Source: Anthoceros angustus
Lineage: Eukaryota > Streptophyta > Anthocerotopsida > Anthocerotales > Anthocerotaceae
Direction: 5' to 3'
NCBI GenBank assembly: GCA_010909165.1
Contig: VJWM01000202.1
Span: forward strand, 124,001-188,000
Length of the DNA: 64,000 nt
Shown here: piece by piece, positions 11,642 through 20,706 of the stretch
Layout: each line of letters starts with the position of its first letter
Position numbering within the stretch: position 1 is the first letter of the stretch
Program-made: the position numbers and the translations under genes
Notes under the pieces: model-generated
The model's database searches: none
What the model was told of the DNA's origin: nothing
Seen by the model: only the letters and a program-made list of their open reading frames with translations

Positions 11642-12379
11642 ATTGACCTGATGAGTATGTCATTCTGTAAGTCCTCCGAGCCGAGTTGGGGCGTGAGCGG
11701 AGCTCGCCATGATTGAGTCTCCAGCGTTGATAGATATCCTTCCACCGGATCGAGGAGGACGGCGACGGTAGACCGTCTAAGTGGGGCCCGAGGTAAGGGT
11801 TGCTCGGTGATGCCGGGTCTTCGGAATGTCGTAAGAAAGGTTCGGAATTCTTGTTCAGTGACCTATGGTGTTTGGTGGTTGTACCGTGTAGATCAGATGT
11901 GCCGGAGCAGATTGGATGATCGAGCCGGGCCGGAGGCTTGTGGTGGAATCGGATGACCGTCTGCCTTGCACATCAACATATTCGTCTGGGTTGTAAGTGT
12001 CCCCTCAAGGTCGAAGGGAAGAAGGTGAATAACCATGAAGACGGGAGCAGGAGAGGTGTTGAGCGACACGGATTGAGCAAGGAGTAAATGTGGCTTCATG
12101 GAAATGAACGCTACGGGATAGGTTTACCTGACGAGTTGATGGATCAATCAGGCGATAGGCCTTAGAATGGTCAGAGTAACCAATAAACAGCAGCTTCTTA
12201 CTTTTGTCGTCCCATTTCTTGCGCAGTCACCGGAATGTGGGCGAACGTCAAAAAATGCGAAGATGAGATATGCGGGCTTCCCCGTCCAACGCTCATAGGG
12301 TGTGACATTTGGAAGCTCTTTGTGGCATCACTTGATATAGTTGGTTGTTGAGACGGCCAAACCAATATCCTTGTGAGGC

Positions 12380-13138
12380 CTACGCCTTGAGCAACGATCG
12401 AGATATCTCCAAAGAAAGATCTGCTCGTCTTTCGCAAAAGGTTCTGCTGGTGTGTATGGTACGTGAGCCGGTGATGCCCTTAGATGTATGATGCCCGAAA
12501 AGAGTGGTCAATGTACTCCAAAGATTGTTTGCCTGAGGGTACCGATCGAAGTCTAGTGTGCTCGCCATGGCAACAAACTCCTGGAAGCACTGAAGGGCTT
12601 CATCCTTGTGCTTAAGGAAGTATATGTGGCAATATCGGCTCCATTCATCCAGAAAGATGAGAAAATACGAGTGACCGCCGAAAGAGGATGTGCTCATGGG
12701 GCCACAGATGTCCGAATGGACGACTTCAAGCAAGCGTTTGGCTCTCATAGGTAAGGGATCATTGAATGGTAGCTGGTTCAGTTTGGTGTACTGACAGATT
12801 TCGCAGTATAAATCTGAAGATAGCTTTGATGGTATTGGGTCTCTGTACATTGTAGGGTTGGATAAGGAATTCAGATAGCGGGCACTCATGTGGCCAGCTC
12901 GGCAGTGCCAGAGGAGGGAATTTGATTTGGACAGAGACCTAGGGGCTGACTTTTGAGCGTCTACCAAATAGGAAGTTGATGTTGAATGGAGATAGAGATC
13001 ATTGTATGGGACACCATGTGCAAGAATAGTTTTAGATGGGTCACTGAATCTGTGAATGAGGCAGTGGTTACCCTGAAAGGTGATGACTAAGTTGTGTTCA
13101 GTAGCTAGCTTTCGGACTGACAGCAGGTTCTTGGTCAT
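12380..13138 (-). pseudogene. Pre-integrase zinc finger and integrase N-part, right copy
   Basis: The 252-residue frame has the protease/pre-integrase stretch KNLLSVRKLATEHN. The HHCC zinc finger follows (H in LLWHCRAGHMS, cysteines in LYCEICQYTK), then the integrase core start VVHSDICGPMSTSSFGGHSY with its first catalytic Asp. The frame breaks near 12550, before the second Asp. The left-copy counterpart (7630-8350) is too fragmented to follow as one frame. Confidence 0.82.
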
Positions 13139-13229
13139 GCAGGGGACGTGCAGGACTCCGGTGATGAGGAGGCTTTCTCCATTCGACAGCTACAGTGAGA
13201 CGTTGCCGGTGCCTGCTACAGCCAGGGCG

Positions 13230-13745
13230 CTATCGTCTCCTAGGAGGACATGCTGGTCTGTAGGTGAATCGTGGTAAGATTCGAAAGCTTCTGTCACAGA
13301 TATGTAGTTGCTCGAGTCCGGAACCATCTATTTTCATCCGTTCTTGTGAGTGTACAAAGAAGGACATAAGGTTGGGAAAGCCGACGGCGGTGTAATGTGA
13401 TTCGTTGCGAGGTGATTCGCGACGAGGTTCGCCAGCAAGCTTCTTTCTGCACTCGTTTTCGAAGTGCCCAGGAGTGCGGCACCAGTTGCACGGGCCCTTT
13501 GTCCTGCGGTCGGATAGCTTGTTGCTGCGAAGGTGGTTGCGTGGAGGGCCTTCGTGCCTGAAAGTTACCGCGGCCGCCACCTCTCCTGGCGCCGCGTCCT
13601 CTTGATGTGAAGAGTGCATGAGTGCCGGATGGACCTGCCTTGTGGCTCGTGGATCTGCTGGATTCCTCCTCAAGGAGAGCTGCAACCACCTCAGTAAATG
13701 TGTAAGTGGATTGCTGTCCTGCTGCCGTTGCAAGGGTTGCCGCAA
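13230..13745 (-). pseudogene. gag C-terminal basic region and zinc knuckle, right copy
   Basis: This frame carries an intact CCHC knuckle, CNWCRTPGHFENEC (C-x2-C-x4-H-x4-C), after an Arg/Gly-rich basic stretch. That is typical of the nucleocapsid part of copia gag. It overlaps the next gag frame at 13691-13745, so a frameshift separates capsid from nucleocapsid. Confidence 0.8.
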
Positions 13746-14368
13746 ATTGCTGAATTCTGCGCACTAATAAATGTCCTGTATGCAGGCAGCAGAGAGGTTA
13801 GAAGGGCCACTGCGGCTTGATGTTCGGAGATAACGGTACCTCCTGAGGCTAGCTTTGCTCTAAGGAATCGGAACACATTCACATGCTGTTCGACCGTATC
13901 CGAGTCTTTCATTCTTAGTGAATAAAACTGTCTTGTTGCATTGATTAGGGACATGCTGCTTTGGGCCTGAAACATGTCTTTGAAAGTCCTCCATATGGCA
14001 TTGGAAGTGGCTTGGCCACTTGTGTGGTGCATCATACTCTTGTCAATGGAAGAAATCAGGATGCTATGGGCACGCTTGTCCTTCTTGGTCCAAGCTGCAA
14101 CCTGATCAGAAGTTGTAGGGGGATTGGATGTGGTGGAAGGTTGGGCGACAGTACCATCGACTATCCCCATGAGGTCATGCTCCTCCAGCAGCGCAGTGAT
14201 GCACATCTGCCAGATGTCGTAGTCGCTTCCTGCGAAGCGGTCTCGATCTCTAAACTCTACCTTGGTTGTATTTATAATTTGAGCCATGGGTGTACGCTGT
14301 GCAAGACGGGTGAGTTTCTTAGCAAGCAACTTGGTTGTATGCTGACCTAGTGGGTCGAAATGAGGCAT
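13691..14368 (-). pseudogene. gag capsid (UBN2) domain, right copy
   Basis: The frame reads FRDRDRFAGSDYDIWQMCI, then WTKKDKRAHSILISSID, IWRTFKDMF and LRMKDSDTVEQHVNVFRFL, which is a complete UBN2/gag-polypeptide fold for copia elements. It begins about 460 bases inside LTR c, as expected after a leader. It is the best preserved gag of the composite and shows what the inner left copy must once have looked like. Confidence 0.82.
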
Positions 14369-14820
14369 TCGCCTACTCAGAGTGCATCTGATTCGTTGTT
14401 TGTGTGTACAAGCAGGTTGGAGATAGCGACAAGAAGTGCCTCCATCTACGATTTGATTAGCACTAACTGACTCTTAAGGTAATCCTCGGAGGAGGTCGAG
14501 GGATTACGGAACACTGGAGAGGTCGCAGTGTGCGTAGGATCGTCACTCTATGAATTCTTGATGGGCCTCTAACTTGGTGGAGGACTTGATTCGACGGGTG
14601 TCTACGCAGGCGAGTGCGCCCGGCCACCGGGTCTTGGGCAGCGGGCGTGATAGCGATCCTTCTTGGAGAATTTCGGGCGTGGCAGCTCGGCGAGGCATGG
14701 TAGAAGACTCAGGATCGTTGAAGGTTGCTACCGTTGCTCCGGGTGCGCGCCATGTCAGGTGGCTGTGGAGAGCCAAGCGCGAGGCGTGTGTGCGAAGCCA
14801 AACATGGCGCGACTCCTCTG

Positions 14821-14831
14821 CTCTGATACCA
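14821..14831 (-). promoter_or_regulatory. Primer-binding site for initiator-Met tRNA
   Basis: On the minus strand it reads TGGTATCAGAG directly after LTR c, the canonical plant copia primer site. The matching site beside LTR b (9941-9950) reads TGGTATCGGA: the CAG has become CGG, one of many such changes in the inner half of the composite. Confidence 0.8.
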
Positions 14832-15065
14832 TAAAGTGGGGCACAAGTCTTGAGGAAAGGATAATTTTCATTGATGAAAGGCGCATATTTATACATGTAC
14901 TCATTGCAGTTATAGCTGCTCTCATCATAACTAACTGATCCAATAACCGCTGAGATTAAGTGCAATAATTACCATCTACCACGTTCTAGTTGTGATTAAA
15001 ACCTACACATGTTAACCGTGCCCTAAACTACGCTCCCAGTGCAGTCGGCGTACAAGGTCACAACA
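14832..15065 (-). repeat. LTR c (5' LTR of the composite)
   Basis: It is 234 bp and starts the element on the minus strand. An intact primer site follows at 14821-14831, and the matching ATCTG target duplication lies at 15066-15070. It is the best preserved LTR beside LTR a. Confidence 0.85.
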
Positions 15066-15070
15066 ATCTG

Positions 15071-16530
15071 TAAGAAATCTGCAATAAGAGAAAAAACAGT
15101 CGTACCTACCGTGTACTTCCTTAGTTCTAGAGGTGAACAGCTTGGTGTGCTCTCTTGAGCATCCTGCTTGGTTGCGGCCGTCGCAATTTGAGTCTTGCCG
15201 CTCCAGGCAGCTCTTGCTTCCCGGGGGCTACGACGTCTATACCAATGACACTGTTTGTATGAGCATCTGGACATTCATAAGCTGGGGAGAGCCCTGCAAT
15301 CGAATCGGACATTCATATGAAAGAGGGAAACTTAGAATAACATGTTACGACAGATTATGTAGAACAGACCTGTACTGATGGAACAAATGTTCAATTCCCA
15401 GTGTCACCGATGCTGTAGGCATACCGGTTATTACATGATTACCGAGACGAATGGCCAGAAAAGTAGAGGAGCATGCCGACTGGTTCACCTCTCAGGACAG
15501 AACACATGAGGTAACCATGAGAAGAACAGACTTGACCACAGCGTAAGAGGGAGAGGGTGAGGAGAGCACTGTAGGACCATGTTGAACCATCACTCTGGCC
15601 CTAGCCATTCAGCAGAACGGTCCATGTGACGAGGTTTCTGGCAGGAAATCTGTGAAATGCTCTGCGAGCATTCTTCAAGGTGCCACATTTTGCACCGATG
15701 CACACATATGTGAAATGATCTGAAGCGGTCATGACTTCTTGTTGCTTTAAGCTTCCGTAGAAACAGTGCTTCTTGACCCATCCATGCTGCGACTATCTGT
15801 AAGAATGGCGTTCCAAGTCATCTGACTTCACTGACATTCTCCTGCAGCAGGGAGCTTTTGAACAATTAAACCACTAGTCCCTGGAGTTGAGAACACCATT
15901 TCACAGGACAGATTCTGACCAAACCTGGTGAATAGGAAATGCTTGCAATACATGATGTTCGCGAACACTTGCACGTGCCGGCAGAAGGCACACATTTGTC
16001 ACAGAATCAGGTGAATTGATGCCGTCTTGTTGCTGTAGAGATGCAGGGCTCCCTCACCCATGCGCTTATGGGAACATGCATCCTGCAGTCATGGCATTCC
16101 ATATCACCACGTTTTTGAGGAATCTCGCGGTCAAATACTGCCTCTTCCAAGCTGCCACATTTTGGAACACGACAGATGTATATAATGATCGTGGCTACCC
16201 TCTCCGTTGTGAACATGAAGAGAACTTGATCATGGCAGACAGCGTGAAGGCATCAGCTGGCTTAATTGGCAACGTTAACTGAAGTAAGCACATCCCTGGC
16301 TTCCTGCCACCGGCCATGCAGGAAGCATACATTCGCAGGAGATATCGATGGCTGCAAAAGAACGTGGTCGACTCAGACTGGGCCACTTTCACCGGTGAGA
16401 GCATGGAGACATATATCCACCCAGAACCAAATCCTATTAAGCCAATTTTGGTGCTTACAGCATACAGGACATGATGTGGAATACGAATGTCTGGGTTTGC
16501 GTGCACCTGAACTTCCAGAGTCTCAACAGC
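15071..16530. other. Intergenic sequence, no gene recognised
   Basis: Bases between the composite and the decayed reductase copy hold only short unrelated frames. It may include the displaced rest of the element 1 LTR and eroded 3' exons of the reductase copy, but no motif supports either. Confidence 0.5.
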
Positions 16531-16539
16531 GCTAGCCTC

Positions 16540-17800
16540 AGTAAAATGTCCTTGTCTGCATAATTGGCTGCAGGAATGTTGACGAATATGAAGCTGGTTG
16601 CGCTGTACTTGAGACAGGCCTGCAAACCTCCAGAAAGTCACGGACATGGTGAAGTTATCAATGACTGGTCCACCCATTACCTGGATGCTTGGCGAACACG
16701 AGCTGGATGATGTTGGCAGGGAGCTAGCTCGGACCGAGGAAGAAGAAATCCTGCCCGACGTGCAGGACGGTGAAGACGAGCTCAGGACTCGCAGAGATGG
16801 TGAGTCCTCTGACAACAAGAAGCTGAAGAAGCAGGAGCGGATCCTTGGCATCTGAATTGTTCCTGTCATGACCAAGCGGAGCACCATGGCTTTCAGTCCT
16901 GCCAAGTTCCTCTCGCCGTGTGCTGGGCACACGATAAGACTTGACGTCCTCAGGAGTCAGAACAAATGTATCTCTCATAGCAATTCCTGCATCCAGGCAA
17001 AGAAGATAAAACAAGGCTCAGTGTTTGCACAAAATGTAGGGAGTTCCACTCTGTATGCATGCATGCCATAGTCCATCCAGAAGCCATAATCTAGACTGAA
17101 AATGCCAACCGTCTCAAACCACACAATGACCCACACATTCAGCAAGAGGCTCAGGATCGACGAGCACTAGGTAATTGGCTGCAGGCACAGTACCCAGAGA
17201 CCTTCTAGTGAGCAGTCGGTACGTCCACAAGCTCACTCGCGGCTTGCCTCCACTGGGATTCGTCCTGACCAGAGAAATACAGACTTGAATCGATACTGCA
17301 GCCACAGGCAGACCGTAGCCAGTACCACAATGAGGACACACTGCCACAACCCTGCGCACACCAAGCCCGCTCAGGGTATCATTCAGGAATTCATGTGTTG
17401 GATCGAGAAGGACTCTGCATTGGACGTGTGAAGCGCGTACCTCCCATGGCGAACGTGGGGCCATGACTTGGTAGTTGAAAATGGTGCCCTTCGATCAATG
17501 GACTAGGCCAACCAGTGGCCGATGAAGAAGAGGAGTGCGGGCCAGATACATATGGTCAGCTTGAGCTAGCACCAGGGTGAGCGGGGCCGCCGCCTTGCGT
17601 ATACCCGCCGGCTCCCGAGCAGTCTCCAAGAGATATCGATGTCGCATTCCTGGACTCTGGAATGCAAATTCCAGCAACAGACCTGAGGGGAGCGTGGTAG
17701 TCGCACGCCGGGCAGGGCGTCCGATCCATCGCAGCATCCGGGTTCACCGCCGACCACAGGACCGAGAAAGTGCAACAATCAAAACAAGACGATTCAGCAT
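16540..17800 (-). pseudogene. Decayed 5' half of a ferric reductase gene (FRO copy C)
   Basis: Segments line up by eye with the intact copy at 24775-27844. The exon 1 membrane helix zone is near 17500-17560. The TACCTCCCATG splice junction lies near 17440. The exon 3 start (PSGGKPRVSLWTY) is near 17210-17290, and the exon 3 end with NVWV-like helix text is near 17050-17110. The exon 5 start (ERNLAGLKAMV) is near 16900, the exon 5 end (acceptor text TACCTGGATGCTTGGC) near 16678, and the exon 6 start (SQVQRNQLHIRQHS) near 16560-16620. Frames are shifted throughout and exons 7-8 are not visible, so this is a truncated pseudogene and the oldest of the three copies. Confidence 0.75.
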
Positions 17801-17814
17801 CCACCGCCACCCAT

Positions 17815-18230
17815 CATAATAAAGGCTGCGTGCTTCAATATAAATAAATTTTGATAGGGCTTATCTATCTCTACTTATTCAGTAAAGCAAAGGACTCTAC
17901 CTCCTCATAAGTTGGGGAGATTCTAAGTTACAAGTTGAACAGACCTACATTATAAGAAAAAGATATAAGTTAAGTTATTATTTTATAGATATAATAATAT
18001 AGGTTATAGATGTATAATTGGTTCTTGTGATATAGAATGCAAAGTACTTCATAAAAAAAATATTTTAGACTATCTATTCAATTTTCAATTAAATATAATT
18101 TGACATAAAATATACATTAGGTTCTAACTTGATATAAATACACTATAACGAAGTGTTAGAAACTAATGATATTAATTAGGTTTTCAAAAGACAATTCAAA
18201 GTCAACTGCTCAACACCACTATTCCGTTGC
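17815..18230. other. AT-rich intergenic spacer
   Basis: A strongly AT-rich stretch with poly-A/T runs separates the reductase debris from the next small gene. No coding motif is seen. Confidence 0.6.
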
Positions 18231-18353
18231 ATGAGTATCTTAGTGGCGTCTTGCTGTGTGCGGCGGCGTCTTTGTGGTGCAGCAGGAAGTGTGTTGTGTG
18301 TTGTCTGTGTGAGCGGGGTACAAAGTGTCTCCTTGTGCGTGTTGTCCAACAAG

Positions 18354-18480
18354 CATTTCATTGGGTACCCGGTGGAGAAGGTGCGAGTCTTTGAACATTT
18401 CACTGGGTGCGTGGTGGAGAAGGTGCGAGTCTTTGAACATTTCGCTGGGTGCGTGGTGGAGAAGGTGCGAGTCTTTAAAG
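18354..18480. repeat. Three tandem copies of a 42-bp unit
   Basis: The unit contains GTGGAGAAGGTGCGAGTCTT followed by TGAACATTTCACTGGGTGC, present three times with few changes. Because 42 is a multiple of three, one plus frame reads a repeated 14-residue VEKVRVFEHF motif. No start or context supports translation. It lies just upstream of the small gene at 18607 and may sit in its promoter or leader. Confidence 0.85.
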
Positions 18481-18606
18481 TATCGTTCTTGGTGTTCTCG
18501 TGTCATTGTGGATGTTCTTTGTGTATACGGATCTAGAATATGTAGAGCGGTAGGAATTTAATCCTTCAGAAGCTGAATATTTGTATTGTTGACTGTGTGA
18601 CAGATC

Positions 18607-19162
18607 ATGCCTACAGAAGAAGAAGTGAGTTGCATTTGTTTATCTACATGCAAGTGTTGTGAAAGATGATTCTTGTTGTTTGTTGGTGTACACAACTCTG
18701 ACCGTTCCCCTACCGTTGGTATCGGTGTTGCAGACCAGGTCCACTACTCGAGCCAATGAGCGCGAGGAAGCTCTCGAAGAACTGAACTGGGGCACAATAC
18801 GCTTGGCGATTGAATCACCCGTGGGTGATCCACTTTGTCTCGCCATCATCGGAAGGCCTGTTCGCTACGAGCCTGGTGAGATGTCCCTCTCATACATTCC
18901 GGGGGTACCCGAATTTATCTGGAACCCCGGGCCTGCTCTGCCCGCAGTGCCGGATGTCAACCTTGTTCGGCACGCACCAGAAGGATGGATTGATACTCTC
19001 CGAGGCCAGATTTTTCCAAGCACATCGTTTCGGACACAGTTTGGTGGACCTTTGCAGATGATTAACTCTCCTGAGGAATTCAGGGTGTACTTGGCGGCAT
19101 ACCATCCTGAAGTGAATGTAGTGCACGCGCTGGCGACATTTGTCTGGCCTCGTGCCCGTTAA
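18607..19162 (+). CDS. Small two-exon gene, unknown protein of 148 residues
   Basis: I do not recognise the family. Predicted exons are 18607-18624 (MPTEEE, ending at a GTGAGT donor) and 18734-19162 (after a TTGCAG acceptor), giving 148 residues. The protein starts with a charged helix (TRANEREEALEELNWG), continues with IRLAIESPVGDPLCLAIIG and an acidic, proline-rich middle (YIPGVPEFIWNPGPALPAVP), and ends TFVWPRAR. No signal peptide or membrane helix is seen. Codon use looks like a real gene and the splice sites are canonical. The first exon is only 18 bases, so the start is uncertain; an in-frame extension upstream of the acceptor to an alternative start is possible. It sits alone between decayed reductase copies, so the context gives no functional hint. 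Confidence 0.5.
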
Positions 19163-20700
19163 GTAAGCAAGGCCAGTTTCAAGTGAAGGATCTTTCAGTG
19201 GGTACCGACGAAGAAGTTATGTTCCCAACGGGAATTCAAGGCACGTTGTAAAAGTTGGTGATCATGAGCTAGCGGTGGCACCCACTTGATCCAATCAAGA
19301 GAAGGATCTAAGTTAAATTGATGGTTGTGGGATGTGGGATGTGGGCTTTTTTGTGGTAGGCTTTAAATATGTGCAGGGTTTTCCAGAGTCAGATTTGGTT
19401 TGAGGCTGGTGCCTCTGTACCTAGATCAGCAGGCTACCTGGGTAGTGCATAGCTGAAGACATTGGTTGCTTGGTATGTTGTTAACAGGCTTTTGATATGA
19501 TCAATTCGGTTCCAAGCTGGAAGCATCTATTCGACCTTACAGCCGGACAGTTCTGTTAAGATGCCTGGAACTTGGATGGTATATATCCTGCTTATGTTAT
19601 ATACATGTGCAGGGCGCTGACACCACTTTGAAACTTGTGTGGAAGCATTTTTTATCCTAACAATCAGACATGCAGATTTCTTCAACTGTTTACCACCATG
19701 TTATCGTTGTCACATTACCTGGCGGCTCTACTTTGAGAGACTGCTGAAGATGGATATGTATTTGATAGGTTTTCGGACTGGTGCAGCCCTGGCCTTGGCC
19801 TTCTACCAAGCATGCTGTCTGTGTCTGTGGAGAAGTGAGCCGGCATCATCAGTCTTTTGAAATGAGTCCATCGGTGAGAGTTTGCTTTGTTCTGCCTGCA
19901 CGCTGTGAGCACGTTTGCTTCAATCTCATTAGAGTGTGATCCTGGTTGGCTGACGTCTCGGATGGTAGAAGTGGCGTCCCAAAGGTAAGCAGGTAATTGT
20001 TGGGCCGTATCCATAGGTACTTCATCTTACATCTTCAGGGCAAGTTGCAGAAAGTTTGGCTAAGAGTCTCTCCCATCGCTAGTCTGCATTCTATCGTAGC
20101 AGTTGCCATCCCGTCAACTCCCATCCCATCGGCCAACAGTGTGGAATTCCTACACTGCGATACGTAGATAGATGAGAAGTTACAAAACATTCATCGATCT
20201 GAACATTCAAACAAAAGTCGTCAACACGGGTTGAGCACAGATCATTACTGTGAAGCACCTTGCCCTTGTGCTATGTATGTAAATTTTCACAAAATTATGA
20301 AACAGAAGTTTTTTTCGCCAAAAGATCCCCTCTCGTCCTCCCAACCCGCCCTCTCCTACCGAACTGTTTACGACATGACGATCGTAGGTTCTCCACACTT
20401 CACACCTGCAACGGCACAAGGACCTAGTTCTCCGACACCACGCATTTACCACACTTCCAAGCTAGTACAAACGACATATAATATGCTTGACAAACCAGCA
20501 CCTGTGGAAGACATTCCATGGCAACGCATGGCATCAGAATCCGTACTTTAAGCGATCCTCGATGCTGAAGGTGTGCAGAATAAGGTATATTTCATCCCAA
20601 AAGAGTCCGATCCGCAGAAATTTTCCATGGGAACATTTCTTTTGTACATAATGCACATCGTGGAAGAACCATTGGTGAGCAGAAGTTCCAGTGCTGATCG
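19163..20700. other. Intergenic, nothing recognised
   Basis: This holds the probable 3' UTR of the small gene and then mixed-composition DNA. Short frames are present on both strands, none with a recognisable domain. Confidence 0.5.
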
Positions 20701-20706
20701 ATGTCA

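Larger units (their letters stand above)
5157..15070 (-). mobile_element. Three-LTR tandem copia composite with 5-bp target duplication
   Basis: The outer bases 5157-5161 and 15066-15070 both read ATCTG, a 5-bp target duplication typical of copia integrases. Inside are three related LTRs (5162-5388, 9951-10170, 14832-15065) and two internal regions (5389-9950 and 10171-14831), all minus strand. Primer-site complements (GATACCA on the plus strand) lie directly left of the second and third LTRs, and a purine tract on the minus strand lies right of the first. The single duplication around the whole block shows that the outer LTR ends behave as the ends of one insertion. The duplicated interior then arose by tandem amplification, or is an assembly artefact. 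Confidence 0.85.

Noticed and set aside
18231-18536. 101-residue frame through the 42-bp repeats
   Set aside because: Open in several frames because the unit is a multiple of three; no credible start, splice site or homology.
20231-20551. 106-residue plus-strand frame between the small gene and FRO copy A
   Set aside because: No recognisable motif, no splice context, composition like spacer.
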